A stretch of DNA of 55,981 bases from Polyangiaceae bacterium (GTDB lineage Bacteria > Myxococcota_A > Polyangia > Polyangiales > Polyangiaceae). How positions within the stretch are numbered: position 1 is the first letter of the stretch; every line of letters begins with the position of its first letter. The stretch covers positions 1 through 55,981 of the forward strand of contig JAKLKA010000036.1 of the NCBI GenBank assembly GCA_023150915.1, in the 5' to 3' direction. Position numbers and translations under genes: made by a program. This document shows positions 29,778 through 40,200 of the stretch, in pieces. Under the pieces are notes generated by a model. It was not told the DNA's origin. It did no database searches and worked only from the letters and a program-made list of their open reading frames with translations.

Positions 29778-30756
29778 CCACGTCGGCCACCAAACCCAGC
29801 ACGTAGAGCATGCCGAACCGCCGCGTGTGGTGGAACGCGAACGCCACGAACCACAACGGCCACACGTTGGGCGGCAGCTCGGGCGGCGGCCGCTCGGGGC
29901 GGCGTGAGCCGTAGGCCCTGAGCGCCAGGCGCAGCGCCGGCGCGGCGCCCAGCACCAGCAAGAGCACCGGCGAGAAATAGCGGGTCACCATCAGATAGCC
30001 GACCAGCCCGTACTGGCAGAGCAGCATCGCGCTGGTGGCGTGGCGCGAGAGCCGCTCGCCCAGCAGCACCGGCAGCGTGCGGATCTGCTTGCTTCGATCG
30101 GCCTCGAGCTTGTCGATGTGCTTGCCGAACAAGACCGCGGTGGCGCCCAGCGCGAACGGCAGGCTGGCGAGCGCGACCTGCCAGTCGAAGCGGCCGGTGA
30201 CCACGTAGTACGTGCCGCCGACCATCAGCGGCCCCCACACCACCAGCACCGCCGGCTCGCCCATGCCGATGTACTTGAGCGGCCAGGTGTAGAAGAGCAC
30301 GAAGAAGATGCCGATCAAGAAGAGCGTGAGCGTGACCTGGCCCCGCTGGGTCACCAGATAGGCCCCCGCCGCCAGCGCCACCAGCCCGGTGGCCACGGCG
30401 TACTGGATCACCTGCCCGGTGGTCATCAGCCCGTGCTCCAGCGGCTGCGGCCCGTACTGCGTGCGGAAGTAGTTGTCCTTGTCGACGCCCTTTTTGTGGT
30501 CGGTCAGATCGTTGACCAGGTTGTTGGTGGCGTGGGCAAACGCCAGCCCGACGGTGCACGCCCCCCACAGCACGGCGTCGAAGGCGCCGTCGCGGTAGGC
30601 GAGCAGGCCGGCGATGCCCGCTGCGATCACCGTCATGATGATCACGGCCGAGCGAGTGGCGATCAGCCACTTGCTGACGAAATCGAGCTCGGACCACTCT
30701 TCTTTGGTGACGCGCGGGATGACGGACAGCGCGCGCCCCCACATGGCGACGTTCAT
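29746..30756 (-). CDS. menA: UbiA-family prenyltransferase, MenA-like (1,4-dihydroxy-2-naphthoate)
   Basis: 336 residues; ATG 30756 follows CAGGAG. Nine hydrophobic segments. The first Asp motif is NNLVNDLTDHKKGVDKD and the second is in KHIDKLEADRSKQIRT, matching UbiA enzymes that bind prenyl diphosphate through Mg. The first motif is that of MenA enzymes, which make demethylmenaquinone; other menaquinone genes are not in the window. It acts in the inner membrane. Upstream, ccmH-like gene ends 27 bases before the start in the same direction. Confidence 0.8.
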   Translation of the reverse strand: MNVAMWGRALSVIPRVTKEEWSELDFVSKWLIATRSAVIIMTVIAAGIAGLLAYRDGAFDAVLWGACTVGLAFAHATNNLVNDLTDHKKGVDKDNYFRTQYGPQPLEHGLMTTGQVIQYAVATGLVALAAGAYLVTQRGQVTLTLFLIGIFFVLFYTWPLKYIGMGEPAVLVVWGPLMVGGTYYVVTGRFDWQVALASLPFALGATAVLFGKHIDKLEADRSKQIRTLPVLLGERLSRHATSAMLLCQYGLVGYLMVTRYFSPVLLLVLGAAPALRLALRAYGSRRPERPPPELPPNVWPLWFVAFAFHHTRRFGMLYVLGLVADVVIRKMGLVGP

Positions 30757-30783
30757 CGCGGCTCCTGGTTCACGGCTTCTGGC

Positions 30784-31314
30784 TCACAGCTTCTCGAGCT
30801 CGGCGTCGATCTGGTCGTCGAACGCGTCGCGCTCGGGCTTCTTCTTGCCCTTCTTGCCGGCGCTGGCCTCGGCGGCGCGGTCGGCGAGCGTGCGCTTTCG
30901 CCAGCGCGCGAGCATGAACAGCGCTCCGACGCCGGATGCCCCGAACAACAGCGACAAGATCACGCCCACGTCTTTCAGTGGATTGCCCGGCGGCACCGCC
31001 AAGATCTTCTCGCCATAGCGCCGGACGAAATCGGCCTGGATGGCGTCTTGGCTCTCGCCGGCCTTCAGCCGCCGGCGGATCTCGCGGCGCAGCTCGTTGG
31101 CGCTCTCGGAGCCGTGGATGTCCAGGGTCTGGTTCCAGCAGCACGGCGCGCGGATGCGCCCCTCGAGGGCCACCGCCCCCTCGACGGGCTCGCTGAAGTC
31201 GGCCTTCGTAGCCGCGCCGTGGTCGCCCTCCCCCGCTCTTGCGCGCCCAGAAGCGAGCGCGAGCGCGAGCGCGCCCGCCAGGGCCAAGGCCAGAGCCCGC
31301 GGGCGGTTCGACAT
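30784..31314 (-). CDS. CcmH/CycL-like cytochrome c maturation protein with altered Cys motif
   Basis: 176 residues: a signal peptide (ending GRARAG), then the CcmH core (about 40-110) and one C-terminal membrane segment (VILSLLFGASGVGALFML) followed by a Lys-rich tail. The core IRRRLKAGESQDAIQADFVR, then RYGEKILAVPP, is typical CcmH. In the usual motif LRCxxCQNQ two Cys reduce apocytochrome; here it reads IRAPCCWNQTLDIHGS with adjacent Cys58-Cys59. Vicinal Cys cannot behave as a CxxC pair, so it may be a thiol donor of another type. No other ccm genes are near. It may be co-transcribed with menA. Confidence 0.75.
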   Translation of the reverse strand: MSNRPRALALALAGALALALASGRARAGEGDHGAATKADFSEPVEGAVALEGRIRAPCCWNQTLDIHGSESANELRREIRRRLKAGESQDAIQADFVRRYGEKILAVPPGNPLKDVGVILSLLFGASGVGALFMLARWRKRTLADRAAEASAGKKGKKKPERDAFDDQIDAELEKL

Positions 31315-31395
31315 GGGCGGAATCTGGCGCCGCTTTCGAGCGACGTCCAGGGCTAAGGCTTGCCGCCTCTGCGCGGCGTGGGATAAACCGCCCCC

Positions 31396-31938
31396 ATGCG
31401 CATCGTCGTTTCGGTCGTGCTGCTCGCCGCTGCTGCGGCGGCGTGTGAAACCGCTACCCCCAGCTCGGGCTCGGCCCCCACCCCCGCGGCCGAGACCGCA
31501 CGCGCGGCGCCGACGCCCGCCGCGAGCGCAGCGCCTGGGCGTACGACCAAGGCGTACGGAGCGCCGCTCCGGCAGGCCGCCCCCGCGGCGCTCACCGAGG
31601 TGCTGACCAAGCCCGACGGCTTCGAAGGCAAAGAAGTGACGGTCGAGGGCGAAGTGCGACGCGCCTGCTCCAAGAAGGGCTGCTGGATGGAGATCGCCGA
31701 GAGCAGCGCCGCCGACGCGCGGGGCGCCCGCGTGACCTTCAAGGACTACGGTTTCTTCGTGCCGCTCGACTCGGCCGGTGCGCACGCCAAGCTGCAGGGG
31801 GTGGTGAACGTGGCCCTGATGAAGAAGGGCCATGTCGAGCACCTGGAAGAAGAGGGCGCGAAGGTCGCGAACAAGAACCCCGACGGGACGGCGAAGGAAG
31901 TGCAGTTCGTGGCCTCGGGAGTGGAGCTGACGAAGTAG
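31396..31938 (+). CDS. Lipoprotein with DUF4920-like OB domain
   Basis: 180 residues. Lipobox AAAAAC (Cys17), an Ala/Pro/Thr-rich linker to about residue 55, then an OB-type domain opening with TEVLTKPDGFEGKEVTVEGE and containing two Cys in ACSKKGCWMEI. This KKGCWM segment and the following VTFKDYGFFVP are typical of the DUF4920 family, thought to be a small exported metal- or redox-related domain. The Cys pair may bind a metal. It is divergent from ccmH by 81 bases, hinting at a shared respiratory or redox role. Confidence 0.75.
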   Translation: MRIVVSVVLLAAAAAACETATPSSGSAPTPAAETARAAPTPAASAAPGRTTKAYGAPLRQAAPAALTEVLTKPDGFEGKEVTVEGEVRRACSKKGCWMEIAESSAADARGARVTFKDYGFFVPLDSAGAHAKLQGVVNVALMKKGHVEHLEEEGAKVANKNPDGTAKEVQFVASGVELTK

Positions 31939-31978
31939 CCGCCCACGCAGTGGGCCGCGCGTTTTGTCGTGTGGGCGG
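31939..31978. terminator. Bidirectional hairpin after the DUF4920-like gene
   Basis: CCGCCCAC (31939-31946), beginning immediately after the stop, pairs with GTGGGCGG (31971-31978), between two convergent genes (lipoprotein and pssA). The loop holds a short GTTTTGT run. Confidence 0.55.
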
Positions 31979-32022
31979 TCATCGCCCGCGGGAGAGCGCG
32001 GTGAGCCACGCGCGGTGGGCTG

Positions 32023-32664
32023 CTAGATCTTCGGGATCCGGAGGGTCTTGCTGATCATTGCGCTGCCGCTCACCAGGTACATCAGGGTGAGCGGGTGCAG
32101 CACGAACCCGAAGAGCTCGACCGTGCCGCCGGGCAGCGCCCCGGCGATTCGGCCCTGCCAGGTCAGGATGGCGAGCACCAACACCAGCCCCAGGCTGGTG
32201 GGGATGGGCGTGCCCTCGAAATACGCCACCTTCCCGCTGTCGTCGGACAGCGCCGCAGCCGTCGCGTTGTAGCGCGCCAGGCGGCTGATGCCGCACCCCA
32301 CGAAATAGACGAACACCGCGGCGTCGATCCCGCCGCGCATCCCCACGGCGAACCCGAGCACCGCCGGCGCCACGCCGAACGACACCAGATCGGCCAGCGA
32401 GTCCAGGTCCGCACCCAGTTGCGAGTTCTTCCGGCGCCAGCGCGCCACGCGACCGTCCAGGTAGTCGGCCAGCGCCGCGAACGGCAGGGCCGCGAACGCG
32501 AGCCACAAGAAGCGCGCGTCCTGGACCTCCAGGTACTTCAACACCGCCAGGATGGACGCCGTCCCCGCGAACCCGTTGGCGAGGGTGATCACGTCCGCCA
32601 GGGAGAAATCCCGGAGCATGCTGAAGTGGCGGGGCCTGTCCGGCCGCTTCCCGGTGCTCGGCAC
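32023..32664 (-). CDS. pssA: CDP-diacylglycerol-serine O-phosphatidyltransferase-type enzyme
   Basis: 213 residues from GTG 32664 (AAGGGGA upstream; ATG 32619 is an alternative). The CDP-alcohol phosphotransferase motif D-x2-DG-x2-AR-x8-G-x3-D-x3-D is perfect (DYLDGRVARW, then GADLDSLAD). About six membrane segments. FSLADVITLANGFAG at the start and LVSFGVAPA after the motif are typical of bacterial PssA type II, which makes phosphatidylserine, the precursor of phosphatidylethanolamine. No psd gene is adjacent, so a related alcohol acceptor is possible. Confidence 0.85.
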   Translation of the reverse strand: MPSTGKRPDRPRHFSMLRDFSLADVITLANGFAGTASILAVLKYLEVQDARFLWLAFAALPFAALADYLDGRVARWRRKNSQLGADLDSLADLVSFGVAPAVLGFAVGMRGGIDAAVFVYFVGCGISRLARYNATAAALSDDSGKVAYFEGTPIPTSLGLVLVLAILTWQGRIAGALPGGTVELFGFVLHPLTLMYLVSGSAMISKTLRIPKI

Positions 32665-32794
32665 GCTTTCCCCTTCAGCACGCCGGGCCGGGGGCGGAAA
32701 GGCCGAAGATCCAAGGGCCGCGGGCCCCCCCCGCCGGGCCCGAGATCAGAGGTTTCCCCCCGCAGGCCGGGTTGTGGTAGCGCTTCGGCCGATC

Positions 32795-33886
32795 ATGTCG
32801 TCGAGGGTGTCGTTTGCGGTGGGGTGTTTGCTCGCGGCTCTGACGTTCGCCGGCCCGGGGGTGGCGGGCGAGCGCACGCACGTGGTGGGGGCCGGACATA
32901 CCCTGGGGAAGATCGCCAAGCGCTACAACGTCACGGTCGAGGCGCTGTGCGAGGCGAACGGCATCGAGCGCCGCGCGCGCCTCAAGCTGGGCACCAAGCT
33001 GGTCATCCCCGACGCCGACGACGCCAAGCCCAGCAAGGCGGACAAGGCCGACAAGGTCGACAGCGACGACGCCGACGAGAGCGAGAGCCCGCCGGCGGAA
33101 GAGAGCAAGAAGGCGCAGAAGCCCGAGCCCGACGAGAAGGCCGACGAGGGCGATCCGAGCACCAAGAACTTCGGCAACGACGGGCTGAAGCAGCTCGAGG
33201 TTCCGGGCCACGGCGAGGCTTACTTCTACGAGCCCACCGGCGCCGGGCGCAAGGGCATGAAGCCCGTGATCATGTACCTGCACGGGCGCGGCGGCAGCCC
33301 GCTGCGCGACTGCCGGCGCTGGGCCCCGGTGGCGCGTCGCTTCGGCTGGGTGGTGTGCCCCAGCGGCCCCAGCGCCCACGGCGACGGCCGCGACTGGAAC
33401 AACAACTGGTACAGCGGCCAGCAGATCGCCATGGCGACCCTCAAGGCGCTCCGCAAGGAATACGGCCGTCGCGTGCAGGTGGTGGGCAACACGCTGGTGG
33501 GTTTCAGCGAAGGCGCCTACGTCGCATTGAACGTCGGCGTGCGCGAGCCGCGGACCTTCAATCGTTGGCTGATCCTCGCCGGGAACACCTCGTACTGGGG
33601 CGGCGCCGGCCTGGAAGAGCTGAAGAAGAACGCTGCGACGCTGAAGCGCGTGTACTTGATCACCGGCGAGGCCGACAGCGTGATCGAGGGCACGAAACAG
33701 CTGGAAGAGTGGCTCGAACGGCACAAGGTGGCCACCCGCGCCTCGATGCCCAAAGACATGGGTCACGAGGTGGCGCTCGAGAAGAAGAGCGGCATGTACC
33801 GCGCCGCGCTGCACTGGCTGGATCGCGGCGGCGGCGGCGGCAAGAAGGCCTCGGCCAAGAACAAGTCCGACGCGCGCAAGCGCTGA
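32795..33886 (+). CDS. Exported LysM-alpha/beta hydrolase fusion
   Basis: 363 residues from ATG 32795. Signal peptide (ending FAGPGVAG), one LysM domain (27-72, THVVGAGHTLGKIAKRYNVT to LGTKLVIP), a 55-residue Lys/Asp/Glu-rich linker, then an alpha/beta hydrolase domain like dienelactone hydrolase or feruloyl-type esterases: VIMYLHGRGGSP, nucleophile elbow GFSEGAY (Ser238), LITGEADS with the acid, and His in DMGHEVALE. LysM would tether it to peptidoglycan. Substrate may be an ester of the wall or an external polymer. The Lys/Arg tail follows a Gly-rich stretch. Confidence 0.85.
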   Translation: MSSRVSFAVGCLLAALTFAGPGVAGERTHVVGAGHTLGKIAKRYNVTVEALCEANGIERRARLKLGTKLVIPDADDAKPSKADKADKVDSDDADESESPPAEESKKAQKPEPDEKADEGDPSTKNFGNDGLKQLEVPGHGEAYFYEPTGAGRKGMKPVIMYLHGRGGSPLRDCRRWAPVARRFGWVVCPSGPSAHGDGRDWNNNWYSGQQIAMATLKALRKEYGRRVQVVGNTLVGFSEGAYVALNVGVREPRTFNRWLILAGNTSYWGGAGLEELKKNAATLKRVYLITGEADSVIEGTKQLEEWLERHKVATRASMPKDMGHEVALEKKSGMYRAALHWLDRGGGGGKKASAKNKSDARKR

Positions 33887-33918
33887 GCGGGCCGCCGCGG
33901 TTCAGCCCCGCGCGGGCG

Positions 33919-34200
33919 TCAGTGCCACGCAGCGGCGGTCTTCACCGGCTGCCCGTTCTTGTCGTGCTCCATCACCAGCTGCTCGGCGTGCTGCATGCAG
34001 CTGACGCAGCTCGGAAAGCGTGAGCCGTGATCGCAGGTGATCACCGTCGCGGTGGGCGGCGTGCTGGAGAACTCGGCCTGATCGAGGTGACGCCCACACG
34101 AGATGCAGTGGATGTGCTCCGAGTGGTTGTGGGGGCCCGGGCGGTGGGTCGGGTCTTGGGCCTTGCGCTCGCGCTTGGTGAGACGTTTCTGACGTTTCAT
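33919..34200 (-). CDS. Small Cys/His-rich, probably zinc-binding protein
   Basis: 93 residues. A basic N-terminus (MKRQKRLTKRERKAQD), a His-rich stretch (THRPGPHNHSEHIH), a first Cys pair CISC and a later cluster CDHGSRFPSCVSC. This gives four to five Cys plus His, enough for one zinc ribbon. The family is not recognised. It follows the giant TPR gene by 34 bases on the same strand and converges with the LysM gene. Cytoplasmic. Confidence 0.7.
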   Translation of the reverse strand: MKRQKRLTKRERKAQDPTHRPGPHNHSEHIHCISCGRHLDQAEFSSTPPTATVITCDHGSRFPSCVSCMQHAEQLVMEHDKNGQPVKTAAAWH

Positions 34201-34234
34201 TCGGACCGCATCAGAGCCGAGAGCGCCCGCATCG

Positions 34235-37200
34235 TCAACCGCCGTCGATCTCGGAGACGAGCTGGCGTGCCAGGTGATGGTCGGGATTCTCGGAAAGCGC
34301 CTTGCCCGCCAGCATGCGCGCACGGCGCGGATCGCCGGCGCGCTGCGCGAGCAGCGCGAGTTGGTAGTTGGCGTGAGCCTTGACGTCGTTGGTGACCAGC
34401 TCGCCGCCCTCTTCTTCACCGGCGCGCAGCATGGTCACGCCGCGGAATGCGCGGGCGGCGACCTCGGTCTCGTCCATGTCCAGCGCCAGCTGGCCGAGCT
34501 CCATGGCCAGGCGCGCGTTCTTCATGTCCATCTCGAAGGCCTTGGTGAGCGAGCCCAGGGCGTCGCTCAGGAAGCCTTCGGTGAGCTGGATTCGGCTCAT
34601 TTCTCGGTAGACGGGCGCCAGCTCCTTGGCGCGCCGCCCGCGGAACGACGCCACCAGCTCGCCCAGCAACGTCATGGCTTCTTCGCCTCGCCCCACCGCG
34701 GCATGGGCCCGGGAAAGGAGCACCGCCCCATCCAGGCTGTCGGGCGAGAGGCCGCGCGCCTCGCTCAAGATCTCGACCGCCCGCCCGGGATCGCCGTCGG
34801 GCATGAGCAGCAGGTTGCCCGCCTGAAGCAACAGCTCGAACCGCCGCTGCACCTGCTGTTCGCCCGCGGCCTCTTCGAACACGAAGCGCGCCAGCTCGCG
34901 GCTGTCGCCCACCGCCTCGTAGAGCGCCCGCAGGCGGTCCTTCAAGCGGGCGTCGTGCGGCGCCAGCTTGTGAGCCCGCTCGAGCCCGCCCCGCGCGTCG
35001 CCGAAGCGCCCGGCTCGCTCGCAGGCATCGGCCAGCGAGAGCGCTGCCTCGGTCAGCGCGTCGCCCTCTTCCAGCGCGATCAGCTTGCGATAGGCCATGC
35101 TGGCGGCGTCCCAGCGTTCGGCGCGGCCCTCGAGCTCGGCCAGCCGGCGAACCACCTCGCGGTCTTTCGGGAACTGCTTGCCCAGATCGACCAGGCGTGC
35201 GCGGGCCGCCTCGCCGTCGCCGGTGCGCTCGAGGACCTCGGTCAGGCGCAGCGCCAGCTCGCGCGCGCGCTCGGCGTCGCTGCGCGCCATGGCCCGCTCC
35301 AGCGCCGGGATCAGGTCGTGGGCCGCCTCGGGATCCAGCCCGAAGGCCGCCTCCAGCACCAGCACCGCCTCTTCATCGCGGCCCACGTCCGAGAGCAGCG
35401 CGGCCCGTGCCCGGGACACCTGCGGGTCGGCCGCCATCTCGCCCAGCGAGTCGAGGATCTCCAGGGCCACCGTCGACTCGCCGGCGCAGCGGTGCGCGTC
35501 GATCAGCCGGCCCAGCAGCTCACGGTCGTTGGGGACCACGCGCACTGCGTCGCGCAGCACCCGAGACGCGCCCGCCCAATCTTCTCGCGAGGCGTACCGG
35601 TCCAAGAGCGGGTCGCGGAGCTCGACCGTGGTCGGGCTGGCCACGAACCCCAGCTCGAGCGCCCGCTGCGCCCCTTCCTCGTCCCCCTGGTCGGTGCGCA
35701 GCATCACCAGGCGCGAGGCGATCTCGACCGCCGGCTCGCCGCGCTCCACCCTGAGCAGCGACTCGAGCACGTCTGCCACCACATAAGGGTCGTCGCGGAG
35801 CTCGGCCAGGCGCAGCACCGCGCGCAAGATCTCGCGGTCCGACTTGTCCCAATCCAGCACCGCCACGTACACGTCGTAGGCGTCGTCGGCGCGCCCCAAG
35901 CTCTCGAGCAGCTTGCCCAATCCCAGCGACTGCGCCACCAGCCGCGGCACGTCTTGCCGGTCTTTCGCCGTGTCGATCTGGGTCATGCGCAGCGCGACGA
36001 TCGGATCGGTCAGCCCGCTCTGCTCCAGGATGGAAAGGAGCCGGTCGGCCGCGCGCGCCTGGCCCGGATCCTCTTCCAGGATCTCTTGCAAGATGGTGGT
36101 TGCCTCGTGTGACCGCCCCTCGTCGAGCAAGATCTCTGCCTGCTCGAAGCGAAGCTGGCCGCGATCGGCGCTGGATTCGACCAGCGGCACCGTGCGCTCG
36201 ATCAGCTCGACCAGCGCCTCGGACGCCCCCAGCTTGCGGTACACCGAAGCCAGCGGCTCCCAGACCTCACGGTCGGCCGGATCGTGCTCCAGCAAGGACT
36301 CGTAGATCCGGCGGGCCGAGGCGGCGTCGCCGGCTTCGCCAGCCCAGCGGCGAGCGACCGAGAGCAGCAGCGCTCGGGCCTCGTCGGGCGGCAGCAGGCC
36401 GGCGGCGCGCTCGCGGAGCGAGAGCGCCTCGGGCAACGCACCGCGCTCGTCGCACAGATCGGCGAGCTCACACAGCGCCCATGCCGTGTCCGCCTCGCCC
36501 ATGGCGTCGCGCTCGACAGCCGAACGCAAGAGCGCCTCGCAGAGATCGCTCCGCTCCAGCCGCTCGGCCAGGGCAACGCCCTCGCGCAGTGCCTCGGTGT
36601 GCACCCCCGGGAGCGCGACGACCTTTGACAGCGCCTCGACCAACAGCAAGTCGTCGCCTTTGGCGCGCGCGACGCGCTCGAACAGCGCCGTGAGCGCCTC
36701 GCTGCCGGGCTGGGACTCGAGCGCGGCGCGAAGCAGCCGCTCGGCGCGGGCCAGATCGGGCGCCAGCTCGAGGGCGCGCTCGAGGACCTCGATGCCGCGC
36801 GCCAGGGCTGGCGCGTCGTGCAGCCGGATCTCGGCCAGGCGATAGAATGCGTCGGGCTCGAGCTCGGTGCTGCCAGAGGCCAGGGCGCCCGAGACGCGTC
36901 GCTCGAGCACGTCGGCCTCGGCGCTCGCGTCGCCCAGGAAGTCGTACACCCTGCCGAGAGCCGCCCACGCGCGGTCGTCGCTGTCGACGCCCTCGTTCAG
37001 GCCGCTGTGGATCGCCCGGGCCCGATCGCGGATGCGCCCTTCGGCCGCCGCGAGCCCGCCCAGATGTTCGGCGTGCAAAAACGCCAGATCGGCCAGGGCA
37101 CGAGCGGCGTCTGCCGGCGATTCGGCCCGCGCCAGGCGCCCCTCGACCGAGCGCGCCAAGAGGTCGTACCGACCGCGGGCGCGCAACGCCGTTTCCAGCG

Positions 37201-40200
37201 CGTCGGCCTCGCGAACGCTCTCGAGCGCCGCCTCGAACGCCGAGTCGACCAGCTCGACCGCGCGCACGTCGTCGCCGGCCCGGCCGGCGATCTCGGCCAG
37301 ATCGAGCAGCGCTTCGGCTCGGCTCGGTGCGTCGTCGTCGTCGCGACCCAGCACCAGCAGCAAGGCGCGATATTGCTTCTCTGCGCGCTCGAGCTGCCCC
37401 TCTTCGAAGGCCAGCTTGGCCAAGGCCTGCAAGATGCCGGGGTGCGCGGGATCGATCTTGTTGGCGAAGTCGAGCTCGGCGATGGCCTCGGCGCGACGGC
37501 CCGCGGCCAGCGACGTGCGGGCCAGCTGGAAGTGGACCAGCGCGCGGTCCTTGGGCTTGCGCGTTCCGTAGCGCTCGATCTGCTTTTTGAGCACGGCCAG
37601 GGCGTCGTCCAGACGGCCCGAGCTGGTGAAGGCGGCGGCCAGCCCCAGCCTGAGTACCGGATCGTCGGGGTCGAGCTCGATGGCCTGCTCCAAGAGCGGG
37701 ATCGCGGCGTCGGGGCTGTCGAGGCGTTCGAGGTGGATCTTTGCGGTCTCTTGCAGCAGCCGCAGGCGCGTCTTGTTGTCGGGCGCCCGCTGCGCCTCGG
37801 TGGTCAAGAGCAGGGCCAGCGGCCCGAAGGCGCGCTGCGTGCGGTACAGCTCGGCCAGGCGCTGGCGAACCCCGCCGGCGTCGAGCGCGTGGGCCACGGC
37901 GTGCTCCAGGCGTGCCCGCGCCAGCTCGGGTTGACCGGCCCGCAGGTGTGCCTCTGCGAGGCGCAGGGTGCGCGCCCCGAGCTCGTCGCGGCTCGAGCGC
38001 TCGCACAGCCGCTCGAGAGCTGCCGCGGCATCGGTGTGCCGGCCGGCAGCGTCGAAGATGCGGGCCAGTGCGTCCAGCGCGGGCTCGCTTCCCAGATCGG
38101 CGGCCGCGCGATGGTTGTCGATGGCGCGCTCGGTGGCGCCCAGGCGGCTCTCGGCGATGTCGGCGGCGCGCGCGAACAGCGCGGCGGCGGCGCCAGCGTC
38201 ACCCAGCCCGGCCCGGGCCCGGGCCTGGTCCTCCCAGAGGGTGGCGATCTCGGCGTCCAGCTTCTGCTCTTCGAGCAAGAGCGCGAAGCGGGTGACCACG
38301 GCCTGGGCAACCGTGTCGGCCGAATCTTCGGCGAAGAGCCTACGGAACAGGCTCAGCGCCCGATCGGCGTCGGCCAGCCGATCGGAACACAGGCACGCTG
38401 CCTCGGAGAGCAGCGCGCGCCGCCGCTCTTTCGGATACGGAAGGTCTGCCGCCGACAGATAGAGCTCGACCAGGGCGGCGTGCTCGCCGTCATCGCTGAG
38501 CCGCCGCCCCAGCGCCTCGAGGGTGGCGAGCGCCGCTTCGCCCGCGGCCTCGTCCCCGAGCTTCCAGGCTCCCGTCGCTTCGTTCAGCAATTGCTCGGCC
38601 AAGGCCCGACCGCGCGGCCGCTCGGCGGGCGCCTCGAGCACCGTGAGCGCGCTCTGCCAGGCCCCGACCGCAACGAAGGCAGCGAGCGCGGCCTCGAGAT
38701 CGCCCGTGTGCTCGAGGTGCACCGACCCGAGGGCCACGGACAGCGCCTGCTTCTGCTTCGGATCGACCTCGGAGGCGATCTGCTCGCTGATCAGCGCCGT
38801 CAGCTCGGCCCAGCGCTGCCCCTGGCGGTAGAGCTCGGCGAGCGCATCGAAGCTCTCGGCGTCGGCGCCCAGGTCGGCACGAATCGCCTTCCAAGTTGCG
38901 ATGGCGCGCTCCGGGTTGCCCAGCTGGTCCGCCCAGAGGCGCGCCACGAAGGTGCGATCGCGACGCGCGGCCTCGGGGGCCGAGAGCGCGGCTCGGGCCT
39001 CGAGCACGCTCACCAGATCGGCCCAGTTGCCCTGGGCGGCCACCGCGTCTGCCAGACCGTCGAGCGCCTCGGTGTCGCTTGCGTCGTCGTCGAGCCGGGC
39101 ACGCCACGCGCGGATCGCCCGGTCCCAGTCCTTGAGCACGCGACCCGAGACGCGCGCCGCGGCCCCCAGCGCAGCCTTGCGACGCTCGGCTTCGTCTTCG
39201 AGCGCTGCCAGCTGCTCGAGCACGCTGACCCGCTCGGAAGCCCTGCCCGCGGCGTCGAGCAGCGGGTCGAGCTCGCGCGCGGCGCTGAGCGCCCGGGCGC
39301 GGTCGTCGCCGGCCTCGGCCAGCACGCGCTGCAAGAGCTCGACGGCGGCACCGCTGTCGCCCAGATCCGTCTTCTGGACGGTGGCGGCCTCGAGCAAGAG
39401 GTCGAGGCGCACGGCCGCGTCTTGGCAGCCACCGGCGATGGTCACGAGCAGCTCGGCGCGCCGCGCGTGGTCCCCGGTGCGCCCGCCCAGCTCGGCCAGG
39501 CGCACGCGATGCAGCGTCTCGTGGGGCTCGAGCGCCACCAGCTGGGCCACGCTCTCGAAGGCGCCGCGATAGTCCCCGATCGAGTCGGTCCGAAGCTGGA
39601 TGATCTTCTCCAGGCGGGACACGCGCTCTTGCTTCGTGTCGGCCAGCTCCAGCTCGACCTCCAACATGCGCGCGACCTGAGCCACGTCGCCGTCGGCCTC
39701 GTAGCGCTTGCGTAGCAGCTCGGCCGCGGCGTGACGCACGCTCTTGGCGTGGCTCTTCTTCTTCTTCGACTCTTCGCTCGGCGCCAGCGAGTCGCGGGCG
39801 GCCGGCAGCGCGACCAGACGCTCGAGCAGCTCGTGGACCTCTGCGCTGGGTTTGGGCTCGGCCAGCACGCGCTCGAGCAGGGCATAGGCCTCCACCGGGT
39901 CGCCGACCTCGAGCCAGAGGCGCGCCACGCGCAACGACAGGTCGGTCTTCTTCGGGCCGGTGGCCTGCGCGAGCCGCCGCGACAGCAGCGAAATCAGCGG
40001 CCGCGTTCGCCCCTCGCGCTCGTACAGGCGCTCGAGCGACGCCTCGATGCGCGCGTCGCCGGGGGCGGCCCGCTCGAGCCGCTCGAGATAGTCGATGGCG
40101 CGGTCGGCGTCGTTGGCGAAGTCCTTGGCCGCCATGGCCGCCTCGCGCAAGATCTCGAGCTTGCGGGGGCCGTCTTCCAGCCGCCCGAGCTCGCGGTCGT

